Below, one piece after another: positions 26,980 through 36,629 of a stretch of 36,629 nt of DNA. This DNA is from Paracoccaceae bacterium. GTDB taxonomy: Bacteria > Pseudomonadota > Alphaproteobacteria > Rhodobacterales > Rhodobacteraceae. The stretch covers positions 1 to 36,629 of the forward strand of contig SLQD01000203.1 in NCBI GenBank assembly GCA_007131685.1, written 5' to 3'. The number at the start of each line of letters is the position of its first letter. The stretch's first letter is position 1. The position numbers and the translations under genes were made by a program. Below the pieces are notes generated by a model. It made no database searches. It had not been told where the DNA came from and saw only the letters and a list, made by a program, of their open reading frames with translations.

Positions 26980-27873
26980 ATGAGAGTGCCGAGGGACGAT
27001 TACGGCCACGGGCTGCGCGACCGGATCGAGGACGGGTTGCTCGCCGCGGCGATCTGTGCGGCGCAACGGCTGCCCTATGAGCGCCGCGTGCCCTTTATGG
27101 GCGCGCTCACCGCCCGCGTGATCGCCCCGGCCGCCGGCTACCGCAAGCGCATCCGCGAGAATCTGGCGCTTGTCTGCCCCGACCTGCCCGCGCGCGAGGT
27201 CGCGCGGCTGTGCCGGGCGGTGCCGGACAATCTGGGCCGCAGCCTGATCGAGATCTTCTCGCCCGGCGAGCTGGCCGAGCGCGCGCGCCGCACGCCGGTC
27301 GGCGGCCCCGGTCTGGAGGTGCTCGACGCCGCGACCGTGGCGGGGCGGCCGGCGGTGCTGGTGACGGGCCATATCGGAAATTACGATGTCGCGCGGGCAG
27401 CGCTGAGCGCGCGCGGTCACCGCGTGGGCGCGCTCTACAAGCCGATGCGCAACCGGTATTTCAACGCCCGCTACCTGCGCGCCATCTCCCAGATCGACAC
27501 CCCGCTCTTCGCCCGCAGCCGCGAAGGTCTGGCGCGGATGATGCGCTTCCTGCGCGATGGCGGCATGCCCTGCATCGTGCTCGACCAGCGCATCGCGCGC
27601 GGGGCGAAGCTGCGGTTTTTCGGGCATGAAGCGCGCACGGCGCTCTCGGCGGCGGAACTCGCGCTGCGCTTCGACGCGCCGCTGGTGCCGGGCTACGCGA
27701 TCCGGCGCCCCGACGGGCTGGAATTCGACATCATCATCGAGGCCCCGATCCCGCACGGCGATCCGCAATCCATGACGCAGGCGCTCAATGACAGCCTCGA
27801 GGCGCAGGTGCGCCGGCACATGGATCAGTGGCTGTGGACGCATCGGCGCTGGAAGCGCGCCGGGCCTCACTGA
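26980..27873 (+). CDS. LpxL/HtrB-type lysophospholipid acyltransferase
   Basis: The product is 297 residues from the ATG at 26980 (GGGAG about 10 nt before); the frame is open upstream without family resemblance, and the 262-nt gap before it holds nothing I recognise. The motif VTGHIGNYD gives the HX4D acyltransferase pair His131-Asp136. RIRENLALV (57-65) and the ending HMDQWLWTHRRWK are typical of lipid A late acyltransferases. It probably adds a secondary acyl chain to lipid A or another membrane lipid at the inner membrane. No kdtA, lpxM or other lipid A genes are adjacent. Its stop overlaps the DUF1223 gene end by 7 nt. Confidence 0.85.
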   Translation: MRVPRDDYGHGLRDRIEDGLLAAAICAAQRLPYERRVPFMGALTARVIAPAAGYRKRIRENLALVCPDLPAREVARLCRAVPDNLGRSLIEIFSPGELAERARRTPVGGPGLEVLDAATVAGRPAVLVTGHIGNYDVARAALSARGHRVGALYKPMRNRYFNARYLRAISQIDTPLFARSREGLARMMRFLRDGGMPCIVLDQRIARGAKLRFFGHEARTALSAAELALRFDAPLVPGYAIRRPDGLEFDIIIEAPIPHGDPQSMTQALNDSLEAQVRRHMDQWLWTHRRWKRAGPH

Positions 27874-28583
27874 ACCGGGCGGGCCGATCCCAGGATGCGC
27901 CCCTGCCCGGCACGCTGCACGAAGACGGCGGCCTGCGCGTCGCGCGCGACATCCAGCGCGAGGTCGAGGTTCGAGCGCCCGTCCCAGCGCTCGACGATCT
28001 CGAGGCGGGTGACGACATTGGCATAGGTGACATCGCGGCCCTCGTTCTCGCCCGCCTCGATGGTCACGTGTCGCCGCGGGATATACTCCACGAGCTTGAC
28101 GTCGAGCGGCTCCGGAATCGCCAGCAGGGACTCGGCGGCGAGGTGCAGCGTCGTCGGGTCACGGCGCTCGAGCGAGACGCGCACCGCCGGCGCCTGCGCG
28201 CGTACCCGCCGGATCGCATCCACGACCCGCATCACGCGATTGCCCTTCACCCGCTCGATCCCGCCGATGACCATCTCCGGGGTGTAGACCTTGCTCGATG
28301 CCGCGGCGAGCGCGTAGCGACGCTGCCGGTCGGTGAATTCGGGCTTGGCGAAGCTGTCGGTCCAGCCGATGTAATCCCAGTAATCGACATGCAGCCCGAG
28401 GGCGATCACGTCATCCCGCGCGGCGAGTTCCTCGAGGAAGCGGTCGGCGGGCGGACACGCGGCGCAGCCCTGCGAGGTGAACAGTTCGACCACCACGGGG
28501 GCGGTCTCGGCCCGGGCCTGGGGCGCGCAGAGCCAGCCGACCAGCCCCGACATCACCACCGCCGCGATCATCACCCGGTTCAT
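27867..28583 (-). CDS. DUF1223 secreted thioredoxin-like protein
   Basis: The product is 238 residues from the ATG at 28583. Signal peptide MNRVMIAAVVMSGLVGWLC...ARA with cleavage after residue 25. The mature protein starts VVVELFTSQGCAACPPAD with a CAAC pair (Cys40, Cys43), followed by HVDYWDYIGWTD, the DUF1223 hallmark. This family has a thioredoxin-like fold in the periplasm and unknown redox partners. Gene is divergent from acnA and tail-to-tail overlapping with the LpxL-like gene. Confidence 0.9.
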   Translation of the reverse strand: MNRVMIAAVVMSGLVGWLCAPQARAETAPVVVELFTSQGCAACPPADRFLEELAARDDVIALGLHVDYWDYIGWTDSFAKPEFTDRQRRYALAAASSKVYTPEMVIGGIERVKGNRVMRVVDAIRRVRAQAPAVRVSLERRDPTTLHLAAESLLAIPEPLDVKLVEYIPRRHVTIEAGENEGRDVTYANVVTRLEIVERWDGRSNLDLALDVARDAQAAVFVQRAGQGRILGSARPVQ

Positions 28584-28710
28584 CCGCAAGACGCCTCGCT
28601 TTCGTTGCCAGCACCGCTTAGCCTTAGCGGCTGGATTCGGCCAATCAAGGTTTAGCGAGATCGCGCAGGACGATCGCCCAGGAGGCGTTGCCATGCGGCA
28701 CTCCGGCAAA

Positions 28711-28738
28711 TTTGTGCACAACGGTATACTGTTTGTGC
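28711..28738. promoter_or_regulatory. acnA upstream region: TTTGTGC repeats around a -10-like TATACT
   Basis: TTTGTGC occurs at 28711-28717 and 28732-28738, start-to-start 21 bp (two helical turns), flanking TATACT at 28725-28730. The first copy is part of the perfect palindrome TTGTGCACAA (28712-28721). No clear -35 is visible. Confidence 0.35.
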
Positions 28739-28817
28739 CGTTTCCCCTTGATCGCCGCGCCCGGATACGCCATGTCACCGGCAACCCCACCCATGACACC
28801 GTGAGGGAGGCGACTTC

Positions 28818-31565
<2,748 letters not shown>

Positions 31566-31588
31566 GGGCATCGGCACCGTGACGACGG

Positions 31589-31616
31589 CGCCCGCGGCTT
31601 CGGCCGCGGGCGTTTT
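31589..31616 (+). terminator. Intrinsic terminator of acnA
   Basis: A 10-bp perfect GC stem (31589-31598 with 31603-31612) closes the extra-stable TTCG tetraloop and is followed by TTTT (31613-31616). It starts 23 nt after the acnA stop. Confidence 0.9.
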
Positions 31617-31626
31617 CGTGCGGGGG

Positions 31627-31655
31627 TTTTCACCACGGCGCCGCGAGGCTATTTC
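31627..31655 (+). promoter_or_regulatory. Candidate trmFO promoter implying a near-leaderless mRNA
   Basis: TTTTCA (31627-31632), 17-nt spacer, TATTTC (31650-31655). The ATG of trmFO is 6 nt further on, so the transcript would begin at or within a base or two of the start codon; the only GAGG upstream (31645-31648) falls inside the promoter spacer. Confidence 0.4.
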
Positions 31656-31661
31656 CCGCCC

Positions 31662-33014
31662 ATGAGCGAGACACTGCACATCATCGGCGGCGGCATGGCC
31701 GGCAGCGAGGCCGCCTGGCAGGCGGCCGAGGCGGGCGTGCCCGTCATCATCCACGAGATGCGCCCCGAGACGGGCACCTTCGCGCATCACACCGGCAACC
31801 TCGCCGAGATGGTGTGCTCCAATTCCTTCCGCTCCGACGATGACGAGCATAACGCCGTGGGCCTGCTGCACTGGGAGATGCGGGCGGCGAACGGACTCGT
31901 GATGGCGATGGCGGACGCGCATGCCCTGCCCGCCGGCGGCGCGCTGGCCGTCGATCGCGAGCCCTTCGCCGAAGCCGTCACCTCGCGGCTGCGCGACCAT
32001 CCCAATGTCTCCGTCGAGACCGGCGAGATCACCGCCCTGCCCGATGACGGCCAGTGGATCATCGCGACCGGCCCGCTGACCTCGGGCGCGCTCGCCGAGG
32101 CGATCCGGGCCGAGACCGGCGCCGAGGCGCTGGCCTTCTTCGATGCCATCGCGCCGATCGTGTATTTCGACAGCATCGACATGTCGCAGGCGTGGTTTCA
32201 GTCGCGCTACGACAAGGGCGAGACGGAGGAACAGCGCACCGCCTATCTCAACTGCCCGATGGACCGCGAGCAATACGAGGCCTTCATCGACGCGCTGCTC
32301 GCCGCCGAGAAGACGGCCTTCAAGCCTGGCGAGACGGCGCAGTATTTCGATGGCTGCCTGCCCATCGAGGTGATGGCCGAGCGCGGGCGCGAGACGTTGC
32401 GCCACGGCCCTATGAAGCCCGTGGGCCTGACGAACCCGCACGCACCGGAGACTAAGCCGCACGCCGTGGTGCAGCTGCGCCGCGACAACGCGCTGGGCAC
32501 GCTGTTCAACATCGTCGGCTTTCAGACCAAGATGAAATACGGCGCCCAGACCGAGGTGCTGCGGCTGATCCCGGGGCTCGAGAATGCGCGCTTCGCCCGG
32601 CTCGGCGGCATTCACCGCAACACCTTCCTGAATGCGCCCACCCTGCTCGACGGCGGGATGCGGCTGCGCTCGCGCCCGCATATCCGCTTTGCCGGGCAGA
32701 TCACCGGCGTCGAGGGCTATGTCGAGAGCGCGGCGATGGGACTCGTCGCGGGGCGGCTCGCCGCCGCAGAGATGCTGGGCCGTCCGGCGGCCACGCCGCC
32801 GCCCGAGACGGCGATGGGCGCGCTCATCAATCACATCACCGGCGGCGCCGACGCCAAGACCTTCCAGCCCATGAACGTCAATTTCGGGCTCTTCCCGCCC
32901 ATCGAGGCGCGCGGCGGGCGCAAGCGGCGGCAGGAGCGCTACAAGGCCTACACCGATCGCGCGAAAGCGGCTTTCAATCAGTGGCTTGCCGCGCAAAGTC
33001 GCGATGCCGCCTGA
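31662..33014 (+). CDS. trmFO: tRNA (uracil-54-C5)-methyltransferase, folate/FAD-dependent
   Basis: The 450-residue protein begins with an FAD-binding [12 protein letters not shown] (9-20). [10 protein letters not shown] contains Cys52 and [14 protein letters not shown] contains Cys198, the two cysteines conserved in the family. [11 protein letters not shown] and [12 protein letters not shown] are further signatures shared with GidA-like proteins. It methylates U54 in tRNA with methylene-tetrahydrofolate, the alternative to TrmA and usual in Alphaproteobacteria. Follows the acnA terminator; downstream gluQ overlaps its end. Confidence 0.96.
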   Translation: MSETLHIIGGGMAGSEAAWQAAEAGVPVIIHEMRPETGTFAHHTGNLAEMVCSNSFRSDDDEHNAVGLLHWEMRAANGLVMAMADAHALPAGGALAVDREPFAEAVTSRLRDHPNVSVETGEITALPDDGQWIIATGPLTSGALAEAIRAETGAEALAFFDAIAPIVYFDSIDMSQAWFQSRYDKGETEEQRTAYLNCPMDREQYEAFIDALLAAEKTAFKPGETAQYFDGCLPIEVMAERGRETLRHGPMKPVGLTNPHAPETKPHAVVQLRRDNALGTLFNIVGFQTKMKYGAQTEVLRLIPGLENARFARLGGIHRNTFLNAPTLLDGGMRLRSRPHIRFAGQITGVEGYVESAAMGLVAGRLAAAEMLGRPAATPPPETAMGALINHITGGADAKTFQPMNVNFGLFPPIEARGGRKRRQERYKAYTDRAKAAFNQWLAAQSRDAA

Positions 33015-33855
33015 AGCTTGCCGCACCCGCTTCGCGCCCTCGCCCACGGGCCTGCTTCATCTCGGCCATGCCTTCTCGGCGCTCACCGCGCAGGCCCGCG
33101 CGGCGGCGGCCGGCGGCGTGATGCTGCTGCGCATCGAGGATATCGACACGCCCCGCTGCAAGCCCGAATTCGAGGCGGCAATCTTTGAGGATCTGCGCTG
33201 GCTCGGGCTTGAGTGGCCGGAGCCGGTGCTGCGCCAGTCGGAAAGGCTGCAACACTACCGCGCCGCTCTCGACAGGCTGATCGCGCAGGAGCTGTGCTAT
33301 CCGTGCCGCTGCACGCGCCGCGACATCCGTGCCGCGCAAGCGGCGCCGCACGGCCCCGCCCCGGCCTATCCGGGCACCTGCCGCGGCCGTTCGATGGCCG
33401 AGGCAGGCCCGCAGGACGCGATCCGGCTCGACATGGCGCGCGCCATCGAGGTTGCCGGTCCGGGGCTCGGCTTCGTGGAGACCGGGCCGGAGCGCGCGGG
33501 GTGGCACGCGCTCGACGCGGCGGCGCTGTGCGGCGGACTCGGCGACGTGGTGCTCGCGCGGCGCGATATCGGCACCTCCTATCACGTCGCTGTGGTCGCG
33601 GACGACGCCGCGCAGGGGATCACCGAGGTGGTGCGCGGCATGGACCTGTTCGATCAGACGCCGCTGCACCGGCTCTTGCAAGCCCTGCTCGGGCTGCCGG
33701 CGCCGGTCTGGCATCATCACCGGCTGATCCGCGACGCGGATGGGCGCCGGCTCGCCAAGCGCGACGATGCCCGCGCGATCCGCCGCTACCGCGCCGAGGG
33801 ATGGACGCCCGAGCGCCTGCGCGCGCGGCTCGGCCTCATGTCACCGGCGCCATGA
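33004..33855 (+). CDS. gluQ: Glutamyl-Q tRNA(Asp) synthetase
   Basis: The product is 283 residues from the ATG at 33004, preferred over a TTG at 32986; it overlaps trmFO by 11 nt. [14 protein letters not shown] contains the HIGH-equivalent HLGH (19-22), and RRLAKRD is the KMSKS-like loop. Cys101, Cys103, Tyr122 and Cys126 form the zinc site, matching the pattern of E. coli YadB. It lacks the anticodon-binding domain. It attaches glutamate to queuosine at position 34 of tRNA-Asp, a substrate encoded twice in this window. Coupling to trmFO makes a two-gene tRNA modification unit. Confidence 0.94.
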   Translation: MPPEACRTRFAPSPTGLLHLGHAFSALTAQARAAAAGGVMLLRIEDIDTPRCKPEFEAAIFEDLRWLGLEWPEPVLRQSERLQHYRAALDRLIAQELCYPCRCTRRDIRAAQAAPHGPAPAYPGTCRGRSMAEAGPQDAIRLDMARAIEVAGPGLGFVETGPERAGWHALDAAALCGGLGDVVLARRDIGTSYHVAVVADDAAQGITEVVRGMDLFDQTPLHRLLQALLGLPAPVWHHHRLIRDADGRRLAKRDDARAIRRYRAEGWTPERLRARLGLMSPAP

Positions 33856-34195
33856 TCTCAACCTCGCCACCGTCGCGGATCGCGGTGTAGAAGCAGCTCC
33901 GGCGGCCGGTGTGACAGGCCGGGCCGGTCTGTTCGATACGCGCGAGCAGGCAGTCGCGGTCGCAGTCGATGCGCATCTCGTGCAGCTTCTGGACATGGCC
34001 GCTCGTCTCGCCCTTGACCCAGAAGGCCTGCCGCGAGCGCGACCAGTAGGTCATCCGCCCGCTCTCCAGCGTGCGCGCCACCGCCTCGGCATTCATCCAC
34101 GCCATCATCAGCACCTCGCCGGAGGCGTGATCCTGCGCGATCACGGGAACGAGTCCGTCCGCGTCGTATTGCAGGGTTGCCGGATCGAATATCAT
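33836..34195 (-). CDS. hisI: Phosphoribosyl-AMP cyclohydrolase
   Basis: The 119-residue stand-alone HisI is not fused to His[21 protein letters not shown] (50-69) is the substrate-binding block. Asp77, Cys78, Asp79 and Asp81, with Cys94 and Cys101, give the Mg and Zn sites (IDCDRD and [13 protein letters not shown]). It opens the adenine ring in the third step of histidine synthesis. AAAGGA lies 7 nt upstream of the ATG at 34195. The last 20 nt overlap gluQ tail to tail. No other his gene is nearby. Confidence 0.96.
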   Translation of the reverse strand: MIFDPATLQYDADGLVPVIAQDHASGEVLMMAWMNAEAVARTLESGRMTYWSRSRQAFWVKGETSGHVQKLHEMRIDCDRDCLLARIEQTGPACHTGRRSCFYTAIRDGGEVEIMAPVT

Positions 34196-34260
34196 GCCGC
34201 TATCCTTTTCACAGCCGCGCCACCGCCCTAGGTAACGGCAGGCAGCGATGGGGGAAAGAC

Positions 34261-34713
34261 GTGAGCGCCGAAACCGACATGATCCAGCTCTATTCGGGGC
34301 GCATCCTCGCTCTGGCGGCCGACATGCCGCAAGCCGAGCGGCTCGAGGCGCCCGCCGCGAGCGCCCGTCGGCGCTCGCCGCTATGCGGCTCGACGGTGAC
34401 GGTCGATGTCACGCTGCGCGACGGGCGGGTTGCGGAGTTCGGCCAGGAGGTGAAGGCATGTGCGCTCGGCCAGGCTGCGGCGGCCGTGCTTGGCGCGGTC
34501 GTCATCGGGCGCAGCCGCGCGGAGATCGCGCGCGGGCGTGACGAATTGCAGGCGATGCTCAAGCAGGGCGGCGATCCGCCCGGGGCGCCCTTCGATGCGC
34601 TCGAGGTGCTCCTGCCCGCGCGGGACTACAAGAACCGCCACGCTTCGATCATGCTCGCCTTCGACGCCACGCTCGAGGCCATCGACGAGGCCGCGAAGGC
34701 CGATTGCGCCTGA
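34261..34713 (+). CDS. NifU/IscU-like Fe-S cluster scaffold protein
   Basis: The product is 150 residues from a GTG at 34261, chosen for its GGGGGAAAG Shine-Dalgarno and the resulting acidic N-terminus before [14 protein letters not shown]. Family motifs are [13 protein letters not shown] (38-50, Cys42), [19 protein letters not shown] (Cys67) and [15 protein letters not shown]. Canonical IscU uses three cysteines; only two are in place here, the third cysteine (Cys149) being at the extreme C-terminus. This two-Cys form is common in Rhodobacterales, where the protein is annotated as an iron-sulfur assembly scaffold. Divergent from hisI by 65 nt. Confidence 0.85.
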   Translation: MSAETDMIQLYSGRILALAADMPQAERLEAPAASARRRSPLCGSTVTVDVTLRDGRVAEFGQEVKACALGQAAAAVLGAVVIGRSRAEIARGRDELQAMLKQGGDPPGAPFDALEVLLPARDYKNRHASIMLAFDATLEAIDEAAKADCA

Positions 34714-34809
34714 ACCGCGGCCGGCCCCGCCGCACGGGCTGCCGCGCGATGATCTGCCGGCCGGAAGACCGCTCCACGGCGGGGTCGGGCGCGCGATCGC
34801 GGCGCCAGC

Positions 34810-35697
34810 CTAGATCAGCATGCGCCGCGGCTCCTCCATCAGCGCAGCGTAGTGCGTGAGAAAGCGCGCCGCGTCCGCACCGTTGATGACGCGGTGATCA
34901 TAGCTCAGATCGAGCGGGCAGATCGGCCGCGGCTGAAACGCCGCCCCGTCCCAGACCGGCTCGGTGCTGGTGCGGGTGAGGCCGAGAATGGCGAGCTCGG
35001 GCGGATTCACGATCGGCGTGAAGGCGCGGCCACCGAGGCCACCGAGATTCGAAATCGTCATCGAGGCGCCGCCCATCTCCGTGCCGCGCAGCTTTCGCGC
35101 CTGCGCGCGCCCGGCGAGATCGCCGATTTCGGCAGCGATGGCCCAGAGCCCCTTGCGGCCGGCATCGCGGATAACGGGCACCATGAGCCCCGCCGGCGTG
35201 TCCACGGCGATGCCGACATGGATGTAGTGCTTGAGCGTAAGCGTCTCGCCATCGGCGCTGAGCGAGGCGTTGAAGCGCGGGAAGGCCTGCAGGCAGCGCG
35301 TCAGCGCCTTGACATGAAACGCGAGCGCCGTGAGGCGCACGCCCCGCCCGACGGCCTCCTCGCGCAGGCGCGCGCGCAACGCCTCGACCGCGCCCATGTC
35401 GGCGCGGTCGTGATGGGTGACCTGCGGGATCACCGCACTCGCGGCCTGCAGGTTGTCGGCCGCGAGGCGCGCGATGCGGTCGGTGGCCTCCTGCGTGACG
35501 GGGCCGTGGACAGCGTGATCGACGTCCCAGTAGCGCGTCGAAGCGCCGGCGGCCGGCGCCGCGGCGCCGCCGGACAGGTGGCGATCGACATCCTCGCGCG
35601 CGAGCGTCTCGCGCCCGGTGCTGGCGGCGACGGCGGCGAGATCGACCCCCCTGTCGCCGGCATACTTGCGCACCGACGGACTTGCGACATAGCTCAT
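34810..35697 (-). CDS. Pyruvate dehydrogenase-type E2 acyltransferase lacking the lipoyl domain
   Basis: The product is 295 residues from the ATG at 35697 (GAGGGG 6 nt upstream). It starts directly with a peripheral-subunit-binding domain (5-41: ASPSVRKYAGDRGVDLAAV, then DVDRHL), an Ala/Gly linker, and a complete catalytic core (about 56-295). The core has MTISNLGGLGGRAFTPIVNPPELAILG and the active-site block LSYDHRVINGADAARF with His268 and Asn272, the class seen in AceF-type E2p. No N-terminal lipoyl domain is encoded, although normal E2 chains have one to three. It must therefore receive acyl groups from a lipoyl domain on another chain, probably the neighbour upstream. A 66-codon ORF overlaps its start by 4 nt. 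Confidence 0.9.
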   Translation of the reverse strand: MSYVASPSVRKYAGDRGVDLAAVAASTGRETLAREDVDRHLSGGAAAPAAGASTRYWDVDHAVHGPVTQEATDRIARLAADNLQAASAVIPQVTHHDRADMGAVEALRARLREEAVGRGVRLTALAFHVKALTRCLQAFPRFNASLSADGETLTLKHYIHVGIAVDTPAGLMVPVIRDAGRKGLWAIAAEIGDLAGRAQARKLRGTEMGGASMTISNLGGLGGRAFTPIVNPPELAILGLTRTSTEPVWDGAAFQPRPICPLDLSYDHRVINGADAARFLTHYAALMEEPRRMLI

Positions 35698-35894
35698 GGC
35701 GTTCCCCTCACCGGATGGTCGAGATGTGTTGCGTCTGCCGGAATGCGGGCCGGATCTCCCCTGCGCGGCGGGGCGCCGCCCGCGGTGGCGGCAGCGGGCC
35801 GCCCCGGCGCCGCCTGCGCGGCCGCTCCGGCACGGATGATCGATACGTTCAGGGCGGGCGCGCAAGCTCCGCAATGCAACGCGACGTGATGCAT
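35694..35894 (-). CDS. Small hypothetical protein between the two E2-type genes
   Basis: The 66-codon ORF starts at the ATG 35894, with AAAGGG overlapping the upstream gene's stop codon (35908-35906) and 7-nt spacing. Its own stop forms ATGA (35697-35694) with the start of the catalytic E2 gene. The peptide begins MHHVALHCGACAPALNVSII, with a CGAC pair, then becomes Ala/Gly/Pro/Arg-rich, which resembles interdomain linker composition. I recognise no family. Start and stop geometry is what one expects of a translated gene in an operon, but Ala/Pro-rich frames occur by chance in this GC-rich DNA. Confidence 0.4.
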   Translation of the reverse strand: MHHVALHCGACAPALNVSIIRAGAAAQAAPGRPAAATAGGAPPRRGDPARIPADATHLDHPVRGTP

Positions 35895-35905
35895 CGGGCA
35901 CCCTT

Positions 35906-36629
35906 TCACAGGAGCTGGCGCAGCGGATCGGCGAGGCGGCGCGCCACCCCGTCGAGGAGCGCGAGCGCCGCACCGTCGGACAGCGCGGCCGGCTCGCAGC
36001 TCAACTGCAGCGCCAGCATGTCCTCGCCACCGGCGGTGACGCTGAGCTCGATGCGCGCCGCTTGTGCGAGGCGCGCGCCGGTCAGCGGCGTGGCGGCGAG
36101 ATCGCGCACGCTGAGCGTGGCGGCGGCCTCCCCGTCGTCGTCGCCGGTCTGCGCGTCCGTGAGCGCACCGAACCCGGCGAGATCCGGATCGGTATAGAGC
36201 GCGGTGCCGTGCAGATCGCCCGAGCGGATGACCAGCGGCGCACCCGTGTCCTGCGCCGCGCGCAACGCCGCGGCGGCGAAGGCTGCGAGCACACCGGCGC
36301 GCGGCGGCGCAGCGCCCGTGTCGCCGCGCGCCCATTCGATCAGGTCGGACAACGGCGCGGCAGGGGCCGTGGCGGTGATTTCGCAGCGTGCCGCGGCCGG
36401 AGCCGCGGCCACGGCCTCGGTCTCGGTCTCGGGCGGGGCGTTGGCGAGGGTTTCGAGATCGGCCACATGGAAGGGCTGCGCCACGCCCATGCGCACCAGC
36501 CGCGACAGGTCGAGCCCGCGCTCGCGCGCCAGTCGCCGCGCCTTGGGCGAGGCCAGGATGCGGCCATCCGGCGCGGATGCGGGCGGGGTGGTGGCGGCGG
36601 GCCCGGGGAGGGGCGCGCCCGCCGCCTGC
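35906..36629 (-). CDS. E2-like protein with subunit-binding domain and degenerate catalytic core (N-terminus beyond window edge)
   Basis: 240 residues are visible. From the edge: an Ala/Pro-rich linker (1-21), a peripheral-subunit-binding domain (about 24-61: ILASPKARRLARERGLDLSRL, then FHVADLETL), a second acidic/Ala linker, and about 160 residues that resemble an E2 core but shortened. The final 34 residues line up without gaps to the end of the neighbouring catalytic E2 (LQLS versus LDLS, shared Pro-x-Arg near the end). Where that protein has the DHRVINGA active site, this one reads EPAALSDGA, so the catalytic His is gone. The linker at the edge implies a preceding lipoyl domain, which I cannot see. 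The likely role is carrying lipoyl and binding E3 and E1, like protein X of mitochondrial complexes. Confidence 0.75.
   Translation of the reverse strand, partial: QAAGAPLPGPAATTPPASAPDGRILASPKARRLARERGLDLSRLVRMGVAQPFHVADLETLANAPPETETEAVAAAPAAARCEITATAPAAPLSDLIEWARGDTGAAPPRAGVLAAFAAAALRAAQDTGAPLVIRSGDLHGTALYTDPDLAGFGALTDAQTGDDDGEAAATLSVRDLAATPLTGARLAQAARIELSVTAGGEDMLALQLSCEPAALSDGAALALLDGVARRLADPLRQLL

Noticed and set aside
34714-34809. GC-rich complementary segments between the NifU-like gene and the E2 gene
   Set aside because: CCCCGCCG and CGGCGGGG are over 40 nt apart with no compact hairpin; a shared terminator is possible but not convincing.
34878-34896. Asn272 in place of the more familiar Asp in the E2 active site (DHRVINGA)
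   Set aside because: Asn at this position is usual in AceF-type pyruvate dehydrogenase E2 proteins, so it is not evidence of inactivity.

Overview
The window is a compact, very GC-rich stretch (G or C at almost every third codon position) of an alphaproteobacterial chromosome, most likely Rhodobacterales / Paracoccaceae. This rests on gene content and order: olsB-olsA, DUF3553 divergent from a chpT-like gene, rplU-rpmA-GNAT-obgE-proB-proA, zwf-pgl-pgi, an L21 with a C-terminal helix-hairpin-helix tail, and a NifU-like protein of the type seen in that order. I see no insertion sequence, integrase, phage gene or CRISPR array. It reads as core chromosome with a few less ordinary spots.

Layout. 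At the left edge is an envelope pair on the minus strand: a YfgM-like TPR protein and the start of a BamB-like lipoprotein. Divergent from it is a two-gene RND efflux operon with a palindromic operator-like site. Two identical tRNA-Asp(GUC) genes follow, each with its own promoter, then a VOC protein and the ornithine-lipid pair olsB-olsA. DUF3553 and chpT are divergent. A long minus-strand block then runs DUF2059, rplU, rpmA, GNAT acetyltransferase, obgE, proB, proA. A small secreted protein of unknown function at 15975-16340 stands alone behind two palindromes. The Entner-Doudoroff / oxidative pentose phosphate entry operon zwf-pgl-pgi and mgtE follow on the minus strand.

The right half holds a cation efflux protein, an HNH endonuclease, a second VOC protein, purB, a stand-alone fliG, an LpxL-type acyltransferase, a DUF1223 protein, acnA, trmFO, gluQ, hisI and a NifU-like protein. 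The right edge carries pyruvate dehydrogenase E2-type genes on the minus strand.

Metabolic themes are central carbon flow (zwf, pgl, pgi, aconitase, pyruvate dehydrogenase E2), proline and histidine synthesis, membrane lipid acylation, tRNA and ribosome biology, and metal handling (MgtE, CDF).

The most interesting locus is the right edge. An E2 with a peripheral-subunit-binding domain and an apparently intact catalytic core, but no lipoyl domain, lies downstream of a second E2-like protein. That second protein has its own subunit-binding domain and a shortened core in which the catalytic histidine is replaced. A translationally coupled 66-codon ORF sits between them. The arrangement resembles the mitochondrial E2 / E3-binding protein (protein X) pair. 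The lipoyl domain presumably lies beyond the window edge. Other candidates for regulation are structured leaders upstream of rplU and mgtE, a possible leaderless trmFO mRNA, and a 13-bp perfect hairpin between mgtE and zwf.
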